From contig NW_008805071.1 in assembly GCF_000004825.1 (NCBI RefSeq), positions 2,046,001 through 2,110,000 on the forward strand: a stretch of DNA of 64,000 nucleotides. The letters are read 5' to 3'. The stretch's first letter is position 1, and each line of letters opens with the position of its first letter. Of the stretch, positions 31,814 through 43,024 are shown in pieces. The notes beneath the pieces were generated by a model, which saw only the letters and a program-made list of their open reading frames with translations, made no database searches and was not told the DNA's origin. The stretch is from Heterostelium album PN500. Lineage: Eukaryota; Evosea; Eumycetozoa; Acytosteliales; Acytosteliaceae. Made by a program: the position numbers and the translations under genes.

Positions 31814-34064
31814 ATGAGTAACAGAGATAGAGATAGAGATAGAGACAGAGACAGAGACAGAGACAGAGAAAGATATAAAGACTCTGATAGAGATAGAGAT
31901 AGATACAAAGAATCTGATAGAGATAGATTTAAAGAATCTGAGAGAGATAGAGATAGAGACAGAGACAGATATAAAGACTCTGATAGAGATAGATTAAAAG
32001 ATTCTGAAAGAGACAGAGACAGAGATAGATATAAAGACTCTGATAGAGATAGAGATCGTTATAGAGAATCAGAAAGAGATAGATATAAAGAAAGTGAAAG
32101 AGGTAGAGAGTCGGACAGAGATAGATATAAAGATAAAGAAAGAGATAGAGATAGAAGTAAAGAAAGAAGTAAATACTCTTCTTCTTCATCATCATCATCT
32201 TCTTCTTCAAGTAGTAACAGAGATAAAAAAAGAGATAGTAATGATCGTTCATATGAAAAGAAAAGAAAGTATGATAGTGACTCTGAATCGAGTGATGACA
32301 ATAGTAAATTAAGTAAAGAGGAAAGAAAGAAGTTAAAAGAAGAAAAGAAAAGACAAAAAGAGTTATTGAAACAGAATGAAACACCTGAAGAAAGAAGAAA
32401 GAGACGTCTCGAGAAGCGTGCAAAGAAAGATGAAAAGTTGAACAGAACTACATCGTCATCGTCATCGTCATCATCGAATAATGTTGATGAAGGTGGTAAA
32501 GTAGTGTCAGGTTATTCAAACTCTGTTAATCCATTCAATGATTCCAATCTGACTGACAAGTTTGTTTGGAAAGCAAAGAAAGAGAAACTACTCAAAGGCG
32601 GTATGGATCCAGAGTACTACGAGGAGCGTTACGAGAAGAATAGAAAGAACGAGATCAAAGAGGAACTGGAGAAGGCAAAGAAGCGAAGAGAGGAGCGTGA
32701 ACGTGAGCACGAACTATGGGAGCAGGAGAAGGATCGTCTGCAACGACTTAGAGACAGCGAGAACAATGAGGAACTGGCCAAGAAAGAAGAGGAATTCCAT
32801 CTTACACAAGCCAAGATGAAGAGTGATAAGCGTATCAAAGAAGGCAGACCACGTCCAATCGATATGCTCTACAATGCACTCTACATGGTGAACATTCGTT
32901 TCCAATCACTGAATACCGATCCATCGAGATTGTTTGGCGCGCTTGGACTGCCAGCGTTGGAGGAGCTCGACGACTGTATCCGAGAGTTTGAGTATCTCGA
33001 TCTGAAGAACCAAGAGTTTTGGCAAGCATCAAGAATATTGGCAGAGTATGAAATCAACAAGAAGAATGGTGAAGATGACGCTACCGACAGCAACAGTGGA
33101 GTCCATCAATCGCTAACATCTGACATCACCAAGATTCTTCAGAACAAGAATCACTCGGAATTACTGACACTGGAGACACAAATCACACAGAAGCTACAAT
33201 CTGGATCCGCTATGAATGTCGAGTATTGGGAGACACTACTCAAGCATCTTCTTATCTACAAAGCAAAGGCATTGATCCGTGAGACATTTATCAAGAATTT
33301 AGAGGCAAAGATCACTGACTTGGAGACCGATGAATTCATCAGCAATATTAGAAATCAAATATTCAGTAATGACAATGATGCTCAAACAAGTACAGTCAAC
33401 AACAACAATAATAACTTTACTAGTTTCGTCAATGAAGAAGGTTTCATTATTAACCAAGAGGTTGTCGAACTCGAAAAGAAAAAGAACAAAGAAGTCGTAT
33501 TGACTGGTAATGAAACAGAAGATGATCTCTACAGAATCGAATCAGAGAAGTTCATGGATGAAGAAAGAGAAGAGAAATTCGATAACGAAGTCGAACTGGC
33601 AATTAAACACTACGCATGGCATGACAAGTACAGACCAAGAAAACCAAAGTTCTACAATCGTGTTCATTCTGGTTATGATTGGAGTAAATACAATCAAACT
33701 CATTATGATCACGATAATCCACCACCAAAGATTGTACAAGGATATAAATTTAATGTATGTTTAATTATTTTAAAAACAAATTATAAAACAATTGTTCAAA
33801 TACTAATATTATATTTATTTAAAGATATTCTATCCAGATCTAATTGATAAGACAAAATCACCAACCTACTTTGTTGAGAATGCAGACGATGGTTCAGACA
33901 CTAAGATTCTTAGATTCCATGCAGGACCACCCTATGAGGATATTGCTTTTAGAATCGTAGACAGAGAATGGGAAAAATCACATCGTAAAGGTTATAAATG
34001 TGTATTTGAAAGAGGTGTATTACATGTATGGTTCAATTTCAAGAGATACAGATATAGAAGATAA
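31814..34064 (+). CDS. Cactin
   Basis: Exons 31814-33754 and 33825-34064 encode 726 residues. The first 125 residues are Arg-Asp/Arg-Glu repeats (RDRDRDRD, RYKDSDRD, RYKESERD), followed by Ser runs and Lys/Glu-rich helix. The conserved mid domain includes RPRPIDMLYNALYMV, and the C-terminal Cactin domain includes KYRPRKPKFYNRVH and YNQTHYDHDNPPPK; exon 2 supplies ILRFHAGPPYEDIAF and the final FKRYRYRR-like end. Cactin is a nuclear spliceosome-associated protein (C complex) needed for accurate splicing and, in animals, linked to NF-kappaB signalling and telomeres. The repeat-coded RD region replaces the RS-type N-terminus of other Cactins. The intron falls just before the terminal domain. Confidence 0.93.
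31817..32165 (+). repeat. GATAGA/GACAGA hexamer tract coding for Arg-Asp repeats
   Basis: Degenerate 6-base units, with higher-order blocks containing AAAGACTCTGATAGA, extend over about 350 bases in frame. They code the charged N-terminus of Cactin. Slippage could vary its length between strains. Confidence 0.75.
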
Positions 34065-34160
34065 AGATAAAAATAAAATAATATTCAAATTCATTCATAT
34101 TTGTTTAAAATTACAATATCAATAATAGTAATTATCTTTATTCTAATTAAAATTTATTTT

Positions 34161-37100
34161 TTATATTGTTAATATTGATAAAAGTAAAGATAATATTAAT
34201 ATATTAATAGAAATCGATAGTTTGATGGAAGTGTTTCCAGTTGATTGTTGTTCTTTGGCGATAGAACTCTTTGGTATGCTTTGATAAACTAAATTATAGA
34301 TTGGACCAAAAGCTGAAAGTTGGAATGAACTTGAACAGTTGGTATCTGCTAATGATAGCTTGCCAGAGAGTCCACCTGCTGATAGTATAGGCAGTTTATC
34401 ACCAATCTTTAGTTTAGAAGTGCTATTTGTTGTTATTCCAACCCGATACCAATCCATTCAAAACAGCAGAGGTAGATACCAATATCCTGTTGTATTCGAG
34501 TGATGAGTTGATATTAACAACCAATATCGATGAATCAAGTAACTTTAGTTGTCCATTTACTTTGAATACACCTTCCATTACTCCACCATTCGTAAATCCA
34601 TGAGTGGTTGCAACGGTTCCATCTCCAAGTAATCGACCTGATTCAATTGTAACGGTTTTGGCTGATATTTGTGATTTAATGAGAACCAGCCTGGCATCGT
34701 TTGAATCTTGAAGAAAAGAAGAACCTGTAATATCAAACATTGCACTCACTTGAATCAGTCCATTGTTGGTAACACCACCGGTTACAGTTAGTGGAGTATT
34801 GACATAGAGGATGGCATCGGTATTCACCTCGACGGTTCCACTTATTTTGCTTTCAATATCCAGTTGACAATAGCCAGATTTAACAATGAGCTTATTCATT
34901 GTCTTGTCAAGCGATTGGATACCACCGTAGAAGAGGCACCTACTATCAGTAATCAAAGTGGAGTAGTTCGAAAGGATGGTTCTTCCAACCATTCTAGATG
35001 ATTTACCAATGGTACAGGTCGATCCAATAATATTAAAATCGGAATCATCCGAGAGTGAAAGTCCTCCATTAAACAGACAATTGGCATCTGGTGGAATGGT
35101 GATATGTCCCATAGATCCGCAGGTAACCGGTGATTTAATAGAGGTATTACCATAGAAGAATACATTATCACCACCTGGACTTCCATAGATGTTCAAGACA
35201 GTCGAATTGTTTGGGATGATGACACCCTGGAAGAATTGGCAACCGGTCTTCAAATTGATTATGGCAGTTCCAGTGGCAATAAATGGTGAACCGAATGAAC
35301 ATTCACCATCGATATTGACAATGGCCGAACTATTTACTGCGAAATATGCATCCTCTTCAACGTTGATTCCAGTTAGATCGGTGCTACCATCGATAAGCAA
35401 CTTTCCTCCAGACATTACTTTTATCGATGAATCAATGGTAGAACCATCGCCAAGCAATGATACAACGGATTTCGCGCCAATACTAATTGTTGATTCTGAA
35501 TCTCCCATCAACATCTCTAGGATATCTATTTTTCCAACCAGTTGAACATCGGATCTTTCAATGGTGAAAATACCAAGCTGTAAGTTTTGATCTTTGAGAT
35601 TACATTTACAATCGCTTATATAGATGAGTGGCAATGGGAATCCATCGATAGTGGTTGCATTGATAAACGAAACACTGGAATCTCCTGATAGGAATAAACT
35701 AGAGTTTCCATGAAGTCTAATCGGTGTCAATATAGTACAGCCATCACCGATGGTTAGTGTTGCCAAATGGTCGATGCTAATCTTTGAAGTAAGGTCAGCC
35801 TGGGTGATTCTTTGAATTTTGGTGGTGGAATTCGCCAGGCAGTTCAATTGGGACGAAGTTGGCAAGATGATATCCACCAAAATCTTTGTATTCTTACCTC
35901 CGAAATTGACAATGGATTCAGGCGCAATCGCTAGATTCGATGAATCTGAAAATACTAGATTTCCATAGAGTGATATGTTTCCGGAAACCGAGAGAGAAGC
36001 CTTGTTGTCAACTAGAATATCAGATTTAATAATGAATAGCGAGTTGTTCGAGAATGTAAAGTCACCTCCGAGCAAATGAATGATGGCACCAGTGGTATCT
36101 GTGATATTACCTGTGATGGAGGTGGTACCATCGATAACTAACTGTCCAGTGGACTGCAGTTCTATCGATGATTTAATATTGAACTTTCCAAGCATATTAA
36201 GTGTTCCGTTATCGTCGATCTGAATGAGTGAAGTTGGATCGGTGTCCATCGATGTCAGGCTACAGGTTCCTTTACAAACAGAGAATATTGCATCTCTCTC
36301 CAAAGTCACTTTCGACAAGAGGTTAGTTTTTCCACCTAGCTCCAGCTTTCCATATCGGCTAACAACAATTTTACTGGCAGTGAACTTATTAACGATGGAT
36401 CCACGAAGTCTGGCTATACTAGCGCTGACATTCAAAACCGATTCTGCACCGAGAACCAGCGATGATGTAATGAGACATTCTTCATGACCACCAAGATGAA
36501 GTTGTCCTCTGTTGATACTGATCATTGTTTTATCTTTACACTCCAGACCATTGTAGAAATTTACAATTCCCGAGTTTATTACCAACTGAGCATTTCCTCG
36601 CATCATCAACAACGAGTCGACCGTTCCCGTTCCCGATATCTTTAGAGAACCGCCATAAAACACTGTGAAATCATCGATGATCTCACTGATTTGGAGGTCA
36701 ACAGTCTCAATGGATCCGCTATACATTGAGAAGTTGCCACTCACTTTGATGACCCCGTTCACAGAGAGATTACCACTCCTTATCGATAGAATACCTCGGC
36801 AGTTTAGCAATGAATTTACAAATACAGAGCCGGCAATCTCCAGGCCGGCATTATCACCTATGAGTAGATCGGACTGACTGTTTATCGATGCACCTTGCTC
36901 CATCTTTAGATAGCCACTCGATATATTAAGAGACTTGACATTCAAATGCTGTGACAGAACGACCAACTTTGGAATGGCTGGATTCGACGAATATACAATG
37001 ACATCATCACTCTCCTTTGGAAATGGAGTCTCACCCAAAAGCATAGAGAATCCACATCCCAAATCCACACATTTGTCAGAATTCAATCTAACAATATCTC

Positions 37101-37197
37101 CACTAACAAACAAATTACTTGATATATTTATTATTACAACTACTGATATTATTATTTTTATGATGGCAACAACATTTTTAATATTAAATAATTTCAT
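34161..37197 (-). CDS. Secreted beta-solenoid surface protein, probable GPI anchor, frame broken near the C-terminus
   Basis: The main frame (37197-34423) encodes 924 residues: a hydrophobic N-terminal signal (MKLFNIKNVVAIIKIIISVVVI), then about 35 short repeats of the type GxLxIxGxxxxxGxI, as in parallel beta-helix adhesins (for example LKISGTGTVDSLLMM, LVIDGTTSITGNITD). Many NxS/T sites are present. It stops at VSGWNNNK. An overlapping second frame (34457-34161) continues the family pattern (STSKLKIGDKLPILSAGG) and ends in a hydrophobic tail (SINILILSLLLSILTI) typical of a GPI-anchor signal. One extra base in the CCC at 34442-34444 explains the shift: removing it would read LVSVGITTNSTSKLKIG. 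This is either a sequencing error in a short homopolymer or a recent host-gene lesion. Function in adhesion is inferred. Confidence 0.7.
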
Positions 37198-38766
37198 TAT
37201 AAATAAATATATATGTGTTTTGATAAAATAAATAAATAAATTAAATTACTAAAAAAGAAATAAAAGGAAAAAAAAAGATATCTATAGATTGATTTGATAA
37301 TAAATTAATAGGTATTATTACTTAGATTGATTAATTGATTGGACTGTTTGGTAATCTGACCTTTTACTTGATTTATTAATTTATTTATAAATGTAAGTAA
37401 AAATGAAACAGAATTTATACTCCTATATTATTTTGATTCGAATTTAAATTTATTATTTTATTACATAGGTACCAACCAATACCTTTTGTTAATGGATAAT
37501 TATTATCCTTCTATGCTTCTATCTATCTTTCTTTCTTTTGGATATTTATGAAATTAAAAGGAGGAGTGATTATTATTGTCTTGGTAGTGCACTGATCAAG
37601 TCAGCTAATCCTTCATTATTATTGTCATTAAAAAGAATAATAATAAAAATCCATTATCATTTTTAATAAAATTATTATTATTATAAGACATGTTATAAAG
37701 TATATGGATACACTACAATTGTCATATTAAAAAGGAAAAGTCGATATTTGTAAACTATACACTCTGAAAAAGAGGATTGGTTGGTTGTAATTTGAACTTA
37801 GATGGACTTATTGGATAAATGTTCAACATCCAATCATGTAGAGCTACTAGTTATTCGTATATGATATATGACTGATTAAATTAATGTTTGATTGAATTGA
37901 CAACTAACTAACTAACAAAAAAACATACAGACTGTTGGTTGATTGATTGATTGATTGATTATCTTTACAATAATGAAACAACAAAACAACCATATTAAAA
38001 TTGATTAAAAAAATAAAAATAAATAATAACCACACAACATTATTATAGATTTATTGATAGATAAGATTAATTCATGTTCTATCGATTGTGCATTGTGTGT
38101 CATTTAATCAAATAAAATAAACAAACACAAATTAATTTTTTGATTAACCTTTTTTTTTTTTTTTAGTGTTTGTGCACAATTAAAAAAAACAATCTTTAAT
38201 ACAAAAATTAAAAAGAGTTCTCATTAACTTATTTCTCTTGGTATAACAATAACTAGTCTTGATAAAGTATCAATTTACAAAGCTAATTTCAATTTAAGTT
38301 AATACTCTATAGTATCATAAAAATTCTCTGTTATTTTGATGTCTAGCTAATTTTCTTGCCTTTTATTGTAACACAATAAAATATATACATATTATTATAA
38401 TATCTTGGTCAACAAAAAAGCAAACAAAGGTTTGTTTTTGATTGGATTGTGTCAAAGGATTGATAGGATCACGATCTTGTTGGTCCAAACTTAAACCATG
38501 CATCATTTTGTGTAGATGTTTTGAAACAAGCTGTTTTTATTTTATTTTGATTTTTTTGGTTGTTAGAAGTCGCTTGTCCTGGTGTTTAATACAGATTATA
38601 ATAGTTTTATTTTTATTTTTACTTTTCATTTTTAAATTTAATAAAATAAATTAAAATTAAAAATATCTGTCATTTAATAATAATAACAACAATAATAGCA
38701 ATCAATATTATAATCAACACAATTCATTATTTGAAGTCATAAAAACAAACAAATAAACACAATAGA
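37198..38766. other. Intergenic, 1.57 kb, divergent promoter region
   Basis: Between divergent genes. It contains (TTGA)n at about 37936-37960, a T14 tract near 38150, and AT-rich sequence throughout. A 70-codon open stretch at 38442-38654 lacks coding features. No gene seen. Confidence 0.5.
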
Positions 38767-39520
38767 ATGAAATATTTGATAGCAATTGATGGATCAGATC
38801 ATGCTCATAATGCATTTATGGTAATTATATTACTTTGAACAGTTGTTTTGTTTTGTGAAGATTCATTCATTATCCATATACTTACTCGAAATGAATGTAA
38901 ATAGAAAGCAGTAGCTCTATACAAACCAGGAGATGAAATATATACATTGATTGCAATCGATTTGGTTCACTTTATGATGGCTGCTCCAAAGTTGGCTGAG
39001 GAGACCACTACATTAGCTGATATGAAAGTAAATATCATAGTTATAACACTGAATACAATTGAATTCAGTGAATGATCATTTACTAATAATATATATTACA
39101 ATATATTATAGGAAAAGATGCTTGCAAATGGAAATAAACTTTCTGGACAATACGCAGAGTTAGCTGATGAACACAATGTATGTATTCGATAGGATGGAAA
39201 GATATAAACCACTGACAAACAACCAACAAACGAATCACTAATAATACTTATTTAAAATCATAGATTGCTAAATATAAAACACTTTTACTCGAAGGAAACC
39301 CAAGAGAGTTAATCGTTAAAGAGGTAGCCGAAAGAAAAATAGACATTTTGATCATTGGACAAGTCGGTCTCATAAATAATCCAAAGTAAGTTAATTCATT
39401 GAAAGTAAAACAATGTCATACTAATATCATTTCTTTCTTCTCATTATTAGTATTTCAATGGGAAGTACATCAACCTATTGCATTAGAAACTGTCAATGTG
39501 ATGTTTTATTATGTAAATAA
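38767..39520 (+). CDS. Universal stress protein (USP) family
   Basis: Exons 38767-38820, 38905-39027, 39112-39177, 39264-39385 and 39451-39520 encode 144 residues. It starts MKYLIAIDGSDHAHNAF, the usual USP beta1-alpha1 with the conserved Asp. The ATP-binding motif G-x2-G-x9-G-S is intact: GQVG, nine residues, then GSTS near the C-terminus, followed by CDVLLCK. Length matches single-domain USPs. These proteins bind ATP and are linked to stress resistance, but their reaction is not defined. Four introns in such a small gene is intron-rich for this window, so recent bacterial transfer is unlikely. Confidence 0.88.
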
Positions 39521-39869
39521 ATAAATGTTAAATAAAAGATAGATAGTTTATAACAGAACAGTTCAAACTTGGTCTTGATTAATTTAATCCAAAGCAAAAC
39601 TATTGAAATCAACTAAAATAAAATAAAGAATATTGATTCTTGCAAAACACTTTTCTCTCTCTATTTACACCTATTTAATACTAGTTTGGTCTGATCAAAC
39701 TGGCTATGAAACGAAAAACGCAACAAAATTTAGCGAAATTGAGTGAATTTTGACAAAAAAACGAGTCGTTGGTTTTAATAAAAGAATTTATTTTCACATT
39801 CCCTTATTGATTCTTTATTATTATTATTTTTTACTGTATTTATTTATATTTAGATATAATTAAAAGATA
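39521..39869. other. Intergenic, 350 bases
   Basis: 3' flank of the USP gene and promoter of the next gene. A GGTCTGATCAAACTGG stretch near 39691 and an AACGAAAAACGC stretch near 39711 are more GC-rich than the surroundings. No gene seen. Confidence 0.5.
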
Positions 39870-40766
39870 ATGGGTGAAAAGAATTCAAATAAAGATTTAT
39901 TACATTTAGATGTTGGTGGAGGAAATACTTCAAACAACAATAGCTTAAATTCATTTCTAAATGTTACAACATCAACATCAACGACAAACAACAAGACCAA
40001 ACCAAATTTTAGTAGATTACCACCAAGCTCTGGTATTTATCAATATAAATCTATATCTACTCTGCTGTTGTTTAAACAAACATATTGACCAAACTATCAC
40101 ACTCTTTGATACATTTTATTTTTTAGTTTTAGATAGAGTAAGAGACTTCTTACCAAAGTTAAAAGAAGCAAACACCAAATTAGAACAACAGATAGCTGAT
40201 AATGAAGATGTTAATATAGAGAATATACAAGATGGTGAACAATATATAGAAATGGTAATATTAATTGAAAATACAATCTTTCATTTCATTCTATATATAT
40301 ATATTAACAATAATAACTTTACTTACTTATTATTTATTATTATCATTGTATCTTTTGTACAACAAAGAACCTTGCATTAGGTATTTTAGAAAAGAAAGAA
40401 GAGTTAAATGAAAGTAATTTAGTTATACCGACATCATCTACAACGACAACATCAAATAAAAATAAAAAGAAAAAGAAGAAAAATAAAAAGAAACAACAAC
40501 AACAACAACAACAACAGCATAATCAAGATACAGATCATCCAATGGACACATCATCGACAACAACAATAGCATCAACTTTAAATATAAATGAAGATATCAT
40601 TTTAGAAAATATTAAAAATAATTTTGTAAATAGTAGCAGTAGCAATAACAATAATAACAATTCAACTTCGCTCATGGATAAACTTTCATCGATAATAGAT
40701 AATGACGATGATAGTGGTGATGAAGATTTAGAAAATGAAACATTGGAACCAATTAATGAATTATAA
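39870..40766 (+). CDS. NOPCHAP1-like protein (box C/D snoRNP assembly factor)
   Basis: Exons 39870-40032, 40127-40254 and 40368-40766 encode 229 residues. The conserved core is VLDRVRDFLPKLKEANTKLEQQI, then VNIENIQDGEQYIEM, continued across intron 2 by NLALGILEKKEEL. This matches the DUF4598/NOPCHAP1 (C12orf45) family. In animals NOPCHAP1 bridges NOP58 to the RUVBL1/2 AAA+ ATPases of R2TP during box C/D snoRNP assembly. The rest is low complexity: Thr/Ser/Asn at the N-terminus, Lys and Gln runs (KKKKKKNKKKQQQQ) in the middle, and an acidic tail (DNDDDSGDEDLENE). The short conserved region makes the assignment likely but not certain. The PIH1D1-like gene at 3-4.5 kb acts in the same pathway. 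Confidence 0.75.
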
Positions 40767-40939
40767 TAATAAATATAGATAAACAAATAGAACAATCGAA
40801 TTGGTTTTGTTTTTTTGGAAATTATTGTTTTGTTTTATTTAGAATATTGATATTGTTAGTGTTTAAAAAAAGTATAATATTATTATATTGTAATAGTATT
40901 ATTTAAAAATTATAACTTAATTATTATTATATTATTATT

Positions 40940-43024
40940 TTAATAAGTTATTTCTTGATTGTTATTAATAGAGGATTGCTCTGAAAGCAATGGTTCGGAT
41001 TGCTTGTTCAACAACTTGATGTTATCCTTCATGTCTTGTGATGGAATGTTGAGTTTCTTCTCCTTGAGATCGATCAAAATCAAGAGAACAACAATCAATA
41101 AACCAATAGCAGCACTACCTACGAAAATAGCTTCAGTGTAACTAAGTTTTTAAAATATTTTAGAATTAATTGTTAGATTGTTATGAATGAATGAAATATA
41201 TTAATACATACTAATAGTTATTGTTGGTCTTTTCGAGGATGGCGTTAACCAAGAGACCAGAAAGGGCAATGGCGGCATTTTGGAAGGCAAAGGCAAGACC
41301 ATAGGCAGTACCGAGACGACTCGATGGAATCAATGCTGGGATGGTTGGCCAGATAGAGGCAGCCATGATAGCATAACTGAATCCCATCAAAATCATACCG
41401 ACGTATGGGTTAACCATAGTGAATCCAAGAATGGAATGAGCGACAACCAACAAAATCATTGAAAGTGCCATCCATGAGAGATTACGACCTACACGATCAA
41501 TAATAAATCCAATAACTGGTGATGGTGCTGCAGTATAATATGGAATAGATGTCAAAACACCTGCGAAACTTGATGTAGTACCGAATTTGTTTACAAAGAA
41601 TTGGCTAATAATAATAATAACAATGGAATGTGGTTAGTTAATCGATTGATTGATATTGAAAAGCAAAACAAACTACAAAATGAATTGTAATAATAATACT
41701 TACGTTCCAATTGAAACAAAGACGAAAAGTGGTACGTAGAAGAAAACAACGAGGGCAAAGATTAACCAGACCATCTTTGGGAACTTGGTGATATCCTTGA
41801 TGGAGACCGGGTCGTTCTTGATGACTGGGTTGTTGGCGGCGTCCTTACGTGAACGAGCCATGTCGAGGAAGCAGAGGACGATACATGCGACAAAGGAGAT
41901 ACCACAACAGATGGCACCGAACCAGACGGCTGTTGGCAATGAGAATTTGTTGTCGAGTGTTGGTGTCACTTGGAAATTGACAGCGCTACCAATACGCGAG
42001 AAACCAAGGGTGATGGCGAATGCCAAATTCAAATCGTTACGACCGTTGAACCATGCGGCACAGAAAGTAGATTGGGCGACAGAGAGCGACTCACCACCCA
42101 AACCGAAAATGGTACGACCGAGCAAAGCCAACCAGAAGGTCTTGGAGTTTGCAGAGATAGAGAAGAGGATCTGTCCAGTCATGACCAAACAACAGAAAAT
42201 GATCGATCCCAACTTCAAACCGAAAACAGTATCAATCAAAAATCCACCAAAGAATACAATAACCATGTTTGGGAAATTATATACTGCATATAACAATGAA
42301 TATTTGATTTCTTTAACTCCATACCACTAATATATATATATTGTTTGATTGTTTTGATATAAATAAAAACGTGTTAGTTTAACTTTAAAGATTAAATAAT
42401 AATAGGTGGAAATCAATCATTCAACCAAAAATCTTTAATAAAACATATAAAGCTATAACTTTTCAGTTGTTGACTCTAGAATATATTATTCATTCTTTTT
42501 CAACACTGATTCAACTATAAACCTTCCAATTGATCATCATCATCATCATTTCTTCATTCCGTCATTCTAAACTATCTATCCAAATGTCATTTTACACTTT
42601 TTTTTTTTCGTTACAAAGAAATTTCAAAAAAATTTGTTTTTTTTTTTTTTCTTTTCCCAATCCAACTAGATTACGATGATATCAATGTAGTCGAGTTCTT
42701 TGAATCATGATGATTCATTGGTAAATGAATGAATATAGTGGTTGAATTGAATCGAATTGATTTGATTTGGTTGAATGTGATTTCATTGAATGATTATATT
42801 TACAGTGTCAATTTTATCTTGTGTGAGAGCAGATGGAATATCCTGTTATGATCATAGTGAAGATGAATAAGAGGTGTTAGAACCAACTAATCGTACTCTA
42901 AAGTATTTGATAAAAAAAAGATACTTACGTAAATATAATAACTACCAAAAGTCATCATACAAATGAAGAAGAGACCTAAATAACGGAAGGCATGTTCCGT
43001 CCATGGTTGTTTAACTTCAGACAT
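40940..43024 (-). CDS. mfsd1: MFSD1-like lysosomal major facilitator transporter
   Basis: Five exons on the minus strand (43024-42929, 42842-42804, 42326-41704, 41604-41212, 41141-40940) encode 450 residues. Exon 1 gives MSEVKQPWTEHAFRYLG and the first membrane helix. Exon 2 is a 39-base microexon (DIPSALTQDKIDT). Exon 3 contains VFFGGFLIDTVFGLKLG and IFGLGGESLSVAQSTF, signatures of MFSD1. Twelve membrane segments are expected. MFSD1 exports dipeptides from lysosomes and is stabilised by GLMP in animals. The C-terminus ends with NIPSQDMKDNIKLLNKQSEPLLSE, whose EPLL resembles an acidic dileucine sorting signal (EPLLS). The 477-base intron 2 is the longest in the window. Confidence 0.88.

Noticed and set aside
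34423-34457. 27-base intron joining the two frames of the solenoid protein
   Set aside because: GT and AG are present, but introns in this window are never shorter than about 55 bases; a one-base shift is simpler.
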